Source: Nitrosovibrio sp. Nv6
GTDB lineage: Bacteria > Pseudomonadota > Gammaproteobacteria > Burkholderiales > Nitrosomonadaceae
Assembly: GCF_900110495.1 (NCBI RefSeq)
Contig: NZ_FODX01000003.1
Location: 124,001 to 188,000 of the forward strand
Direction: 5' to 3'
Length of the DNA stretch: 64,000 nt
This document shows, in pieces, positions 1-9,970 of the stretch. The notes under the pieces were generated by a model. That model ran no database searches. It had not been told where the DNA came from and was given only the letters and a program-made list of their open reading frames with translations. The stretch's first letter is position 1. Each line of letters starts with the position of its first letter. Made by a program: the position numbers and the translations under genes.

Positions 1-39
1 CCTGGTTGTACCCACTACAACTCGTTCCGAGGAGCTATC

Positions 40-1299
40 ATGATAACCAAATCATTTTCTGCCTTGTTCGCCGTGGTTTTTACCGCTACCGCTTGGGTAC
101 AACCCGCTTTCGGGCAACAGTTGCAAACCCAGATCGTCGCAACCGGCCTTGACCGGCCCTTGTTCGCCACCGCACCCGCCGGAGATTCGCGACTGTTCAT
201 TGTTGAGCAGGGCGGCTTGATCAAGGTACTCCAAAATGGGGCGGTGCTGCCAACCCCGTTCCTGGATTTATCCGACTCGGTCAATACCGAGGGCGAGCGT
301 GGCCTGCTCGGGATGGCATTTGATCCAAATTTTGCTTCCAACCACCGCTTTTATGTCGATTATATCGATAAGACTACCCTCAATACGGTAGTCGCTACGT
401 ATCAGGTGGGCACGGCTCAACCAAACGTAGCAGATGCCACAAGCGCCCAAACTATACTCACTGTCGCGCAACCCGAGTTCAACAATCACAAGGCCGGGTG
501 GATCGGTTTTCGCCCCGGCGAAGCAAATAACCTCTACATCGCCACCGGCGACGGCGGGTTCCGCAATGATCCCGGAAATCGCGCGCAAAATCTTTCCGAG
601 AATCTCGGCAAGATTCTGCGCGTCGACGTGTCTACCGATCGTTCGCCTGGTGACCCTACCCAATACGGTTATGCGATACCGGAGGGAAATGTTGCCGGCG
701 GCAACCCTGAAATCTACGCTTATGGGCTGCGCAATCCGTTCCGCGACAGTTTCGACCGCGAAACCGGCACCTTCTATATCGGGGATGTCGGGCAAAACGC
801 ACGCGAAGAGATCAACATTGGCGTCGCTGGCGGCAATTATGGGTGGCGCAAGTTTGAAGGCACACGGTTGAATTTTCCTGACGACCCCGAGATTCCAAAT
901 CACACACCACCCATTCATGAATATAGCCATACTGACGAAGGCGGCTCGGTCATCGGCGGCTATGTCTATCGTGGATCAGAGATCGAAGGGCTGGAAGGTA
1001 CTTATTTCTTCGCCGACTTCGTGAACGACAAGGTGATGTCCTTCGATCCCGCAGACCCCAACACGACACTCGCCGACCGCACTGCGGAACTGCTGTCCCC
1101 AACCGGCATTTCCGGTGGGATTACCTCGTTCGGCGAAGATGCTGCCGGTAACCTGTACCTGGTAAGTATCAACGGCCAAGTGGGGATGATCGCCGCCATA
1201 CCGGAACCGGAGAGCTACGCCATGATGCTGGCGGGAATGCTTCTGGTTGGGCTATGGGTCAGGCGGAGAGAAAAAGCGGACGCGTCTGTGCTCGTGTAA
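40..1299 (+). CDS. PQQ-dependent sugar dehydrogenase-like protein with PEP-CTERM anchor
   Basis: 419 aa exported protein of the glucose/sorbosone dehydrogenase (soluble PQQ-dependent, six-bladed beta-propeller) family. Residues 1-26 form a signal peptide ending near AFG-QQ. The propeller shows the family landmarks ERGLLGMAFDP (about 86-96), NNHKAGWIGF with the candidate catalytic His150, and YIATGDGG (about 167-173). Residues 387-411 are a PEP-CTERM sorting signal: IPEPES, a hydrophobic stretch, then RRRE, so an exosortase probably processes it. The ATG follows GAGGAG at a normal distance. The enzyme would oxidise a sugar or aldose outside the inner membrane, but the substrate cannot be read from the sequence and some family members are not proven dehydrogenases. 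It is convergent with the CRISPR array and stands alone. Confidence 0.85.
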   Translation: MITKSFSALFAVVFTATAWVQPAFGQQLQTQIVATGLDRPLFATAPAGDSRLFIVEQGGLIKVLQNGAVLPTPFLDLSDSVNTEGERGLLGMAFDPNFASNHRFYVDYIDKTTLNTVVATYQVGTAQPNVADATSAQTILTVAQPEFNNHKAGWIGFRPGEANNLYIATGDGGFRNDPGNRAQNLSENLGKILRVDVSTDRSPGDPTQYGYAIPEGNVAGGNPEIYAYGLRNPFRDSFDRETGTFYIGDVGQNAREEINIGVAGGNYGWRKFEGTRLNFPDDPEIPNHTPPIHEYSHTDEGGSVIGGYVYRGSEIEGLEGTYFFADFVNDKVMSFDPADPNTTLADRTAELLSPTGISGGITSFGEDAAGNLYLVSINGQVGMIAAIPEPESYAMMLAGMLLVGLWVRRREKADASVLV

Positions 1300-1390
1300 A
1301 ATTTGGATACGCCGAGTTACGGCTGGTGGTCGTACAGTTAATCATCGCCTGGCTACAGTTTTTTATCCGCTCATCAACACCTACTAACAA

Positions 1391-4300
1391 ATTTCAATCC
1401 TCGCCCGGCGGTTTGGCCGGGCGCTACCAGCCTCATGCAGCGTGTTACCTTTTGTTGTGGGGTTTCAATCCTCGCCCGGCGGTTTGGCCGGGCGCTACCG
1501 AGCCGAACAGGTTACCCATCCCTACAATAGCGGGTTTCAATCCTCGCCCGGCGGTTTGGCCGGGCGCTACTGGAGATATTCCGCGCAAATCCCGGCCAAC
1601 TTTCCGTTTCAATCCTCGCCCGGCGGTTTGGCCGGGCGCTACCCTTTTACTTGGACGTACCATGGGCAGCGATACAGTTTCAATCCTCGCCCGGCGGTTT
1701 GGCCGGGCGCTACCTAATCGCGGACTTATTTCCTCCAGCGCGCAACTGTTTCAATCCTCGCCCGGCGGTTTGGCCGGGCGCTACCGAAGGATATCGAGCT
1801 GCATGGCCTTGGCCACCGTGTTTCAATCCTCGCCCGGCGGTTTGGCCGGGCGCTACTATGAGATATCAAGGTAGGCAACTCCCTTGCGCGGTTTCAATCC
1901 TCGCCCGGCGGTTTGGCCGGGCGTACCCGGTTCATGCCGCCATACGTAAATATGGTGTTGAGTTTCAATCCTCGCCCGGCGGTTTGGCCGGGCGCTACCG
2001 CAAGGAGAGCGTAGTGATTTTTTACGTTTTTATGTTTCAATCCTCGCCCGGCGGTTTGGCCGGGCGCTACGCATCTACGACCACGGGGAATGTTGCTCTT
2101 TTGCGGTTTCAATCCTCGCCCGGCGGTTTGGCCGGGCGCTACCGCATGGAGTTTATCGAGGCCGTGAGCACGTTTATTGTTTCAATCCTCGCCCGGCGGT
2201 TTGGCCGGGCGCTACTCCGTTCCTGCTCGAACACAAACAAGCTCAACTAGTTTCAATCCTCGCCCGGCGGTTTGGCCGGGCGCTACAACGCGAATCGCGC
2301 GAGCACATAGCGGTTATCGCTGTTTCAATCCTCGCCCGGCGGTTTGGCCGGGCGCTACGCCGGGACCGGGAGAACAACTGCTACGGACTTGTGTTTCAAT
2401 CCTCGCCCGGCGGTTTGGCCGGGCGCTACGTTGCGCCAGTCGATACGGCGGCAAGTCCCGTTTGTTTCAATCCTCGCCCGGCGGTTTGGCCGGGCGCTAC
2501 ATAACGCGGATATGGAACCGGCTAAAAATTGTATGTTTCAATCCTCGCCCGGCGGTTTGGCCGGGCGCTACCTACGATTTGACCCGTCGGGGTGACGCGT
2601 TTAATCTTGTTTCAATCCTCGCCCGGCGGTTTGGCCGGGCGCTACGCGCGGGCTTCCGTATAGGCCAATTGGCTGATAAGAGTTTCAATCCTCGCCCGGC
2701 GGTTTGGCCGGGCGCTACCCCATCATCCCCTTGGGCAAGGGCGATCCGGCGAAGTTTCAATCCTCGCCCGGCGGTTTGGCCGGGCGCTACGTGCCGGACA
2801 CAGGACGCACTCCGAACGTGTCTGTGTTTCAATCCTCGCCCGGCGGTTTGGCCGGGCGCTACTGCGCTTCCTCGAAATCGCACTCGACAATAAGTCTGTT
2901 TCAATCCTCGCCCGGCGGTTTGGCCGGGCGCTACATCTGATGACATCTCCGACATGTGGCGCATTGGGGGTTTCAATCCTCGCCCGGCGGTTTGGCCGGG
3001 CGCTACCACGGGTTGGCGTCCCAGCTGCCTTCACCGTTGATGTTTCAATCCTCGCCCGGCGGTTTGGCCGGGCGCTACGCCGGAAAGGTTTGCTACCTTT
3101 GCCCATGCTGTTGCGTTTCAATCCTCGCCCGGCGGTTTGGCCGGGCGCTACATCGTCATACTCAACATGCCCGTGCACCGCAACAGTTTCAATCCTCGCC
3201 CGGCGGTTTGGCCGGGCGCTACTTCCGCGAGCCTTGAGTGCTTTCCTGCCCAATACTGTTTCAATCCTCGCCCGGCGGTTTGGCCGGGCGCTACGGCGTG
3301 CCGGGTGTTGAAGTTTTGCTACGCGGCAAGTTTCAATCCTCGCCCGGCGGTTTGGCCGGGCGCTACGCTTCCGGTTACGGTGATGGTGTTGCCGCTGCGA
3401 GTTTCAATCCTCGCCCGGCGGTTTGGCCGGGCGCTACCTCAAAGAAATAGTCGTACCAGTCGCTTATGCCGGTTTCAATCCTCGCCCGGCGGTTTGGCCG
3501 GGCGCTACCGCTGGCGTAACCCGCGCATGGGTATATCCGCAGGTTTCAATCCTCGCCCGGCGGTTTGGCCGGGCGCTACGTAATCATTTCCAACACAACG
3601 CCACATACCACATCGTTTCAATCCTCGCCCGGCGGTTTGGCCGGGCGCTACTGTAACCGTGCCAGCCACAGCCGGACTGATGGATGTTTCAATCCTCGCC
3701 CGGCGGTTTGGCCGGGCGCTACATGCCCGATCTCTGTTATCCATCCAGCCGAGTAGGGCGTTTCAATCCTCGCCCGGCGGTTTGGCCGGGCGCTACGCCG
3801 GGTTTGACCTTGACCACGTCAGTCACATCCCCGTTTCAATCCTCGCCCGGCGGTTTGGCCGGGCGCTACATCCAGGCTGCCGAGCCTTTTTCGAGCAGCC
3901 AGACGTTTCAATCCTCGCCCGGCGGTTTGGCCGGGCGCTACACGAGCTGATTGGCTACGACTTCCAGGCCGAACTGTTTCAATCCTCGCCCGGCGGTTTG
4001 GCCGGGCGCTACGACCAGTCCCCGGTATACTTTCCCGCCAGATTTATTGTTTCAATCCTCGCCCGGCGGTTTGGCCGGGCGCTACTTTCTTCCGTAGCCA
4101 CTCAACCTCATCCTCGAAGCGTTTCAATCCTCGCCCGGCGGTTTGGCCGGGCGCTACAATCTGACTCCTTGCCCTTGTCGCTGTATTTGTAAGTTTCAAT
4201 CCTCGCCCGGCGGTTTGGCCGGGCGCTACCTGATCACCCCCTGAAACTCCCTGGCTGCATTGGCGTTTCAATCCTCGCCCGGCGGTTTGGCCGGGCGCTA

Positions 4301-4518
4301 CCCAATAGCTTCGGCGGTGGGCTACTAGACTATACGGGTTTCAATCCTCGCCCGGCGGTTTGGCCGGGCGCTACGCTGGATAACGGATTGGAAAATGCCG
4401 CCCGATTTGGTTTCAATCCTCGCCCGGCGGTTTGGCCGGGCGCTACGCCAGGCTGGGCGGGAGAACAGCTTGTGCTTTGAGGTTTCAATCCTCGCCCGGC
4501 GGTTTGGCCGGGCGCTAC
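1391..4518 (-). CRISPR. Type I-C CRISPR array, 44 repeats / 43 spacers
   Basis: I count 44 copies of a 37-nt repeat at a 71-73 nt period, so spacers are about 34-36 nt. On the minus strand each repeat reads GTAG, then an 8-bp perfect stem CGCCCGGC/GCCGGGCG around loop CAAACC, then AGGATTGAAAC. Cleavage at the stem base, as known for type I-C Cas5, would leave an 11-nt 5' handle. The ATTGAAAC end and the cas genes both put transcription on the minus strand, from 4518 towards 1391. The leader-distal repeat (1391-1427) is degenerate at its last base (T for C in crRNA sense), as expected of the oldest end. The repeat at 1891-1926 lacks one C and is 36 nt. The other repeats look identical by eye. 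Open frames across the array are repeat artefacts. Confidence 0.98.
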
Positions 4519-4697
4519 AGTACAATTACAACACCTTCATGCAACAGAAAATTCTGTTGCGAATGCGCGAACCCTTTATCCCCAGCCGGAACAATCGAGG
4601 TGAAACATAGAATGTGAAGAGAATTGTTCATAATTGCCAAGCACTTGGATAAAGCGCGAATACCCCTGGTGTATTGCCATCGCTTGAGGTTCGCGCA
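4519..4697 (-). promoter_or_regulatory. CRISPR leader
   Basis: About 179 nt between the cas2 stop and the first (newest) repeat, with no gene. It should hold the array promoter and the spacer-integration signals. A perfect 9-bp inverted repeat, GCAACAGAA/TTCTGTTGC with a 2-nt gap, lies at 4541-4560, 22 bp from the first repeat. A second inverted pair of 11 bp (ATGCGCGAACC at 4563-4573 and its complement at 4688-4698) frames most of the leader and touches the cas2 stop codon. Leader identity follows from position and repeat polarity; no promoter was assigned. Confidence 0.8.
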
Positions 4698-4988
4698 TCA
4701 AATGACCAGAGGTCCTTCAAAATCTACCGCTCTGAAGTTTCCATGCTCCTTCACATGCAGCTCCACTGGCTCGGTTAAGCGGTAGATACGGAGATTGTCC
4801 TCTTTCTGATCAATCTCTGCTAATAACCTGCGTTCCAATTCTTCGTACTGCATCAAGTTAACCCGGCATTCGAATACCGATTTCTGCACACGCTGTCCTG
4901 TTCCTTCGCATACCTTCGCCACCCGACGGAGCCTCTTTCGCCCTTCCCTTGTTTCGGTTGAAACATCGTAAGTTACGATAATGAGCAT
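4698..4988 (-). CDS. cas2: Cas2, CRISPR adaptation endoribonuclease-fold protein
   Basis: 96 aa, normal Cas2 length. The first strand [13 protein letters not shown] carries the conserved Asp of the ferredoxin-like fold, followed by [26 protein letters not shown], typical of I-C Cas2. It forms the structural core of the Cas1-Cas2 integrase that adds spacers at the leader end. It starts 2 nt after the cas1 stop, so it is the last gene of the cas operon and lies next to the leader. It is complete, with no missing key residue. Confidence 0.97.
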   Translation of the reverse strand: MLIIVTYDVSTETREGRKRLRRVAKVCEGTGQRVQKSVFECRVNLMQYEELERRLLAEIDQKEDNLRIYRLTEPVELHVKEHGNFRAVDFEGPLVI

Positions 4989-4990
4989 GG

Positions 4991-6025
4991 CTACCTCGCG
5001 AGAAAGGGTAGGTATCCGTCCATCTCGCCGCGGATGGTTCGTGCCATAAAGCGAGCCTGAAGCTGTGGCAATAAGCCGATTGATAGTTTCTTTTCCAGTA
5101 GTGGATGGGTAATTACCTCCTGCTTACGCTCCTGATATGCTACCACCACCGCCTTTCTAGCATCGCCTTCCAAATAAACCGCACCGCCTTCGCGTTCTTT
5201 GAGATCATGTAAGGTGATCTGACCACGATTAATCAAGGTCAAGGCTAGCCGGTCCGCTAGAATAGCGCGGAACTCTTCCATCAAATCCAATGCCAATGCC
5301 GCCCTTCCAGGACGCACGGCATGGAGAAAACCCAATTGAGGATCAAGTCCCACGCTTTCCAGCGCCGAACGGCAATCGTTCATCACCATCGAATAGAGGA
5401 ACGATAATAGTGCATTGAAGCGATCACGTGGCGGGCGGCGCGATCGTCCATTCATTGTGAAAAATTCGCGTATGTTCCGCCGCACCAGGCGTGGTAACGC
5501 AGAGAAATAGATCTTTGCAGCATCCCCCTCCACTCCGCGTAACACATCAAGACTGCCTGTTATTGGCAGGTTACGAATCGAACGGGCCAAGGATTCCGCC
5601 GCCCCGCTTAGTATGTCTTGGTCTTCTGCATCATCCGCTTCACGCGCACCGCGCATCAGTACCTGGCGTGAATTCCGCAATTTTCCAGCAATCATCGCCT
5701 GCACTATTGCCAGCGCCAATTGCTCATCGGCAGCGACGCGATGTTGCGCCTGCCGCAACAGGATATTACCGCTCGCAGCCCCTTCCAGCCGTGCCTTGAA
5801 ACGCCCATTATTATCGAGCAAGACGAGGCTGATGCCGTCATCCGCACAGCGATGCATCAAAGCGGGGGAAACCATAATATTGCCGAAGCAGACGACCGAA
5901 CCAAGATGGTGCAGCGGTACCTGCATTTTCTTTTGACGCTCGACATCTATACGCAACGTATCATTTTCCAAATGTACGTAGGCTTGAGGTGTCATAACGT
6001 AAAGCGTATTAAGAACTTGATGCAT
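4991..6025 (-). CDS. cas1: Cas1, CRISPR integrase
   Basis: 344 aa, full length for type I-C Cas1. The N-terminal beta domain begins [26 protein letters not shown]. The C-terminal helical catalytic domain contains [20 protein letters not shown], the conserved His and Asp/Glu metal-site region. It catalyses protospacer integration at the leader-repeat junction with Cas2 and, in this subtype, Cas4. It begins 3 nt after the cas4 stop and ends 2 nt before cas2, so the three adaptation genes are tightly coupled. It looks intact, so the array is potentially still able to grow. Confidence 0.98.
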   Translation of the reverse strand: MHQVLNTLYVMTPQAYVHLENDTLRIDVERQKKMQVPLHHLGSVVCFGNIMVSPALMHRCADDGISLVLLDNNGRFKARLEGAASGNILLRQAQHRVAADEQLALAIVQAMIAGKLRNSRQVLMRGAREADDAEDQDILSGAAESLARSIRNLPITGSLDVLRGVEGDAAKIYFSALPRLVRRNIREFFTMNGRSRRPPRDRFNALLSFLYSMVMNDCRSALESVGLDPQLGFLHAVRPGRAALALDLMEEFRAILADRLALTLINRGQITLHDLKEREGGAVYLEGDARKAVVVAYQERKQEVITHPLLEKKLSIGLLPQLQARFMARTIRGEMDGYLPFLAR

Positions 6026-6028
6026 ACG

Positions 6029-6664
6029 TTACTCCGGTAAAAAAAGAGACGAGCGCAAGATTGCTTGCGCGGGCTTAGCCATTAGTGCTTCCGGTTGGCA
6101 AATCTCCTTCAACGAACACTCCTTGCAGCGTGCATCATTCGCCGGCGGTGGTAGTTTGCCGGACACCAGCAGCGTGCGTATTGCCGCTGTTATCTCTTCC
6201 ACCTGGCAGCGCAACGCATCAGTAATTATCACTTCCCGCCGACGTCGGGAAGTGTGGTGGTAAATCGCTCCGCGAGTAACTGATGTGCCAGTCATTTCTT
6301 CCAGACAGAGTGCCTGCGCCGCCAACTGCAAATTGTCATGCGCTTTAGCTTTGCGAGGACCATGCTTGGTCTCAACCGGATAGATGGTGCCGTCGTGACG
6401 AAACTCTACGGCATCACATCGGCCCGTTAATCCGAGCCGATCGGACCAGATCGGCAACGCACGTTCGACACGCGCGCCCGGCTGTGTTTCCCATCCCGGC
6501 TCATCAACACGAGCATGAACAGCGTCACCTCTGGCTGTATGGACGTTGCTGGAGAATTGCTGCTCGACATGAATCAACGCACACTGACGCGGACAATAGC
6601 TGTAATGCTGAAGTGCCGAAATCATGATCGGCTCGCATTCAGCTACCTCCTTGCTTTGATCCAT
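6029..6664 (-). CDS. cas4: Cas4, Fe-S exonuclease of spacer processing
   Basis: 211 aa PD-(D/E)XK nuclease. An N-terminal cysteine motif YSYCPRQCALIH and the C-terminal group CKECSLKEICQ supply the four Fe-S cluster cysteines. The central VETKHG stretch (about residues 95-100) carries the E-x-K of the nuclease site. Known role: trimming prespacers and fixing PAM orientation before Cas1-Cas2 integration. The start codon overlaps the cas7 stop by one base (TAATG), indicating translational coupling. The next gene, cas1, follows after 3 nt. Confidence 0.96.
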   Translation of the reverse strand: MDQSKEVAECEPIMISALQHYSYCPRQCALIHVEQQFSSNVHTARGDAVHARVDEPGWETQPGARVERALPIWSDRLGLTGRCDAVEFRHDGTIYPVETKHGPRKAKAHDNLQLAAQALCLEEMTGTSVTRGAIYHHTSRRRREVIITDALRCQVEEITAAIRTLLVSGKLPPPANDARCKECSLKEICQPEALMAKPAQAILRSSLFLPE

Positions 6665-7578
6665 TATCCCGCTCTACGAATCAAACTAACACCGGCAGGT
6701 AGTTCCGCATCATTGATGTGCATTCCATAATCGTCGAAATCGCGTGGCGCCGCTACGCTCTCCTTTAGCTGTGGACGAATACGGGCAAACAAATCATGGG
6801 CGCGAGCGTTTCCTAATTCGCTATCGTGCTTGAAAACGTACAAACCCCGAGTGGACATTTCGCCTCTGGCCGCGGAACGGTCATGTTCGAACATCTGCTC
6901 AAGCGCTTGCCAAAGCAACTCCAGGTCATCTTCCCCAAAACCAGTTTGCTTGGCGAGAAAGGATGATACAAACCCATGGGCCATGTAGAGGCCATAAGGA
7001 ACGGTAAACTTGCGGCCCATAGTGCGGTTATCACCGCCCTGCTTCTCAGCCTCGGCTTCCGTGGAAACAGCCATGCGGGTAATCGAATGCTCCAGCGTAA
7101 CAATTGGGTCAATGGAACGGGCAAAGGTTAGCTGCACCGGACCACGAACCTGACCACAATTTACTCCCAATGACATCACCGCGCCAAACGTGCGCACGTC
7201 AAAAAAATTGCGGCACATCCACCGACGCGCCTCATCAACTGCGTCGCCCCCCTTGCGTTTCTTGTCGTCACCTTCAAGCAGTTCCGGCTTGCCAATACCA
7301 ACGTATGCACGTTTGTGCTGGTTGTTCAGAACGGCCTTTTCTTTAACGTAAATCTCAAACCTCTTTTTCTCACCTGTTAATGATTCGGTTATTTCAGTTT
7401 GATCCTTCGTCATGCCGACGAAATTGCGCACCTTGCGTTTGAGGCTAACATCGGTAACCAACCCGCGTCCGGATTCAGCATCCAGGCGTGGCAAATTGCC
7501 CGCGTCCGGATCACCGTTGGGATTGCCGTCTTTTACGTCAAACAGTAAAACGAAGTCGTAACGATTGTTCAGTGCCAT
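6664..7578 (-). CDS. cas7: Cas7 (Csd2), type I-C Cascade backbone
   Basis: 304 aa RAMP-fold protein of the Csd2/Cas7c family, recognised by the N-terminal [20 protein letters not shown] motif and [16 protein letters not shown]. Several copies polymerise along the crRNA spacer to form the Cascade backbone. It lies 6 nt downstream of cas8c and overlaps cas4 by one base. Length and order (cas8c-cas7-cas4) are those of a standard I-C operon. Nothing looks broken. Confidence 0.97.
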   Translation of the reverse strand: MALNNRYDFVLLFDVKDGNPNGDPDAGNLPRLDAESGRGLVTDVSLKRKVRNFVGMTKDQTEITESLTGEKKRFEIYVKEKAVLNNQHKRAYVGIGKPELLEGDDKKRKGGDAVDEARRWMCRNFFDVRTFGAVMSLGVNCGQVRGPVQLTFARSIDPIVTLEHSITRMAVSTEAEAEKQGGDNRTMGRKFTVPYGLYMAHGFVSSFLAKQTGFGEDDLELLWQALEQMFEHDRSAARGEMSTRGLYVFKHDSELGNARAHDLFARIRPQLKESVAAPRDFDDYGMHINDAELPAGVSLIRRAG

Positions 7579-7584
7579 GATTTT

Positions 7585-9294
7585 TTATTCTCCCTTGTTA
7601 TTGGATGGGGTGGATTCAGATTTCGTGAAAAAGGCTTGCCGCTGATGGTAATAGCCGATGGCGAAACGCCCTTGGTCGGCAAGGCTCAAATGCTGCGGAA
7701 AATCAGTAATCTCGGACATGATCTGACCAATGAGTTTTTCAAAGAAACGTTTACGCCCCTCTTCCAGCTTAGCGAGGTGGTGATTTTTAAGCTTCATCAG
7801 GTTGGCGAATACGGTAACCGGCGTGCTGGAAGCCGCCCCGTAGAAACGGTCTCGAATAGTGGCGCCTGGATTGATTGCTTCCTCCTGCACTTTTTCCAGG
7901 GCAGCAAATAGGCGCCCGATACGGTAGCCCGCATTATTGTTACTTTCATCGAGTGACACGGTGATCTCCTTCTCTTGAGTTCGGGAATAACGAATCTGCC
8001 GGTTCAGGCAGGCTTTGATAAGGGCTGCGCGTGGGTACTTAACTTCCTGCTCTGCACGGATGCGGCGAATGACCGCTTGCAACAACGTTGCGGGATAAGG
8101 CAAGCCGGCAAGAATTGCACGCATGAATTCGCCAGCAAGGTTGGGTGTGATGTTCTCTGACTTTCCTTGTGCAGCGGTGGAAACCAACAGCCGGAAAAGC
8201 GAGAGATGAGGTTTTTCAAAATTGGCGTGGGTAATGTCCAGATCGTCAAAGTGCTGCCGAATATGCACCGACATGTCAGCAATCGTGCCAATCAACCAGA
8301 AGCGGATACTTATGCGTGCCGCATTGGGAGCAAGACCAAGAACGTAAAAGTGGGTGGCACCATGACAATTGCTAAATGCTCCCGTATTTGGAGATTTAAA
8401 TAACGCCTCTACGGCGCGTGTTTGTTTTGTCGGATCGTCTTTCGGTGGCTCATCAAACAAGTCGGCAAAAATATCCTCAAGCTCCGTATGCCGTTCCGAC
8501 CAAAATACAGTTGAGGCATCACCCACTTGGATGCGCTGGTTGCTCTCCTTACTCAACAGATAATTGAGCGCCGTGGTATATGCGAAGGCAGCACGCTTTC
8601 CAACAGGAGCGTTTGCTCCCTGCTCCTTACCAAATGAGTTAAAAGCATCCTTGTTGAAAGAGACGATATTTGCGCCACTGGTTTGCGCATCGCGAACACC
8701 TCTGATAGCCGTATGGAGACGCTCGAAGCTATCAGCACCCCCAGTAATTAGACACCGTATCTGGGTTGTATCGGGGGCCTTATTTTCCTCAAGTGCCGCC
8801 CTAACCGCAGGGCGTTGGCAAATCAATTCGAGATCACCATTCAATCTGAAGGTCAGAACAGGATTTGTTTCCAAAATTTCTGGCCAGAGCAGATCGGCTT
8901 CCAACCGTGTCTTATCTCCTGTTTTGAAAAACAGGCTCACAGCTTTTAACCCGGTATCTTCTATTTTGAAAAACAACTCTTCCAAACGTGCCTGAAACGC
9001 CGCACATTGTTCCTGGACCCTATCCGGTTTACCGCGGCTAGTAACGCCCAACACGTATTCAGCGTTGTCCCACAGTATATTGGCAGCAATACCAGAGGTT
9101 TTTTTCTCCCCTTGGGGCACGAGAAAATTGCGAGGAATCCTCTTCTTTCCCTCAACATTGCGCGTATCCTCAATTTGCACGACCTTGCCAGCATGATCAA
9201 TTTCGATCACGAAGGGAATGCCCTTTAACTCAAAGCCGGCGCGTGGCAAATCCGGCTTACGCTCGTAATAATCGCATAGCGCTTGAAGAATCAT
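7585..9294 (-). CDS. cas8c: Cas8c (Csd1), type I-C Cascade large subunit
   Basis: 569 aa, typical Csd1 length. It starts MILQALCDYYERKPDLP, a family hallmark, and contains the LTGVADSF-like stretch CLITGGADSFERLHTAI and RFWLIGTIADM. In type I-C this subunit recognises the PAM and opens the DNA, and an internal start often yields the small subunit (Cas11c). An internal methionine in the C-terminal third could serve that purpose, but I cannot choose one from sequence alone. The start overlaps the cas5 stop as ATGA. Confidence 0.96.
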   Translation of the reverse strand: MILQALCDYYERKPDLPRAGFELKGIPFVIEIDHAGKVVQIEDTRNVEGKKRIPRNFLVPQGEKKTSGIAANILWDNAEYVLGVTSRGKPDRVQEQCAAFQARLEELFFKIEDTGLKAVSLFFKTGDKTRLEADLLWPEILETNPVLTFRLNGDLELICQRPAVRAALEENKAPDTTQIRCLITGGADSFERLHTAIRGVRDAQTSGANIVSFNKDAFNSFGKEQGANAPVGKRAAFAYTTALNYLLSKESNQRIQVGDASTVFWSERHTELEDIFADLFDEPPKDDPTKQTRAVEALFKSPNTGAFSNCHGATHFYVLGLAPNAARISIRFWLIGTIADMSVHIRQHFDDLDITHANFEKPHLSLFRLLVSTAAQGKSENITPNLAGEFMRAILAGLPYPATLLQAVIRRIRAEQEVKYPRAALIKACLNRQIRYSRTQEKEITVSLDESNNNAGYRIGRLFAALEKVQEEAINPGATIRDRFYGAASSTPVTVFANLMKLKNHHLAKLEEGRKRFFEKLIGQIMSEITDFPQHLSLADQGRFAIGYYHQRQAFFTKSESTPSNNKGE

Positions 9295-9947
9295 TCCCGC
9301 ACCTCCACCTTGGCTAAATCAAGTACGCCGCTTTTCAGTTCGGCACGAAAGAAACGGGGGTTAGGACTAGCGCGGTTGCCGTAATTCATGTCGTACAGCA
9401 TCCAGCCCAGATCACGGCTTTCCCCAATAGGTGCGGGCAACGCGTCGGGGCTATCAACCAGTTGGAAAGCAGCGGCAAATTCGCGGCAACCCAAATAAGG
9501 CTGGTTCACGCATTGGCCTTTGCTTGCGCGACGCTCGAACATGTCAAGAAATTTTCCGGAAGTATTGTTCTCACCAGCATTAGGAAGAAGCTCAAACCCG
9601 GCATGGATGCGGTAAGCGACATCGCGGAGGAATAGCCCTGCACGTTGCTGGCGCTCATCTTCTATGTAGAGCCCGAGGTCGCCACTACCGCTGTTCATAG
9701 CCGCCTGGGCATTGCGGGAAGACACTACCGCACCCACTTCATTACGCCGCAAGGTAATCCACTTGATCGGCTTCAGTACTTCGATCTTCATTACTTGCCA
9801 ACGTACTGCAGGCTTCCACAAGATTGCTTCATATATCGCGCGGGCGGCGGAAGGCGTGATGACGTCATAACTGACACGCTCCACCTTCATTTCAGGCCGA
9901 GTGAAACAGGCAAAATCACCTATTACCTCCAGACAAAATATCTTCAT
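9291..9947 (-). CDS. cas5c: Cas5 (Cas5d/c), crRNA-processing endonuclease
   Basis: 218 aa from the start at 9947 (MKIFCLEVIGDFACFTRPEM). I chose this over the in-frame ATG at 9974 because it fits family N-termini and has AGGGAAG seven bases upstream. In type I-C, Cas5 replaces Cas6: it cuts pre-crRNA at the base of the repeat hairpin and stays on the 5' handle. That agrees with the 11-nt AGGATTGAAAC handle predicted from the array. ERVSYDVITPSAARAIYEAILWKPA is the conserved N-terminal core. It overlaps cas8c by 4 nt. Confidence 0.95.
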   Translation of the reverse strand: MKIFCLEVIGDFACFTRPEMKVERVSYDVITPSAARAIYEAILWKPAVRWQVMKIEVLKPIKWITLRRNEVGAVVSSRNAQAAMNSGSGDLGLYIEDERQQRAGLFLRDVAYRIHAGFELLPNAGENNTSGKFLDMFERRASKGQCVNQPYLGCREFAAAFQLVDSPDALPAPIGESRDLGWMLYDMNYGNRASPNPRFFRAELKSGVLDLAKVEVRE

Positions 9948-9970
9948 TTTTTTTCTTCCCTGGTTAATGT

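Noticed and set aside
1254-4617. Many overlapping open frames on both strands with repeated QSSPGGLAGRY or APGQTAGRGLK peptides
   Set aside because: They are translations of the CRISPR repeats and spacers; 37-nt repeats with variable spacers leave frames open by chance.
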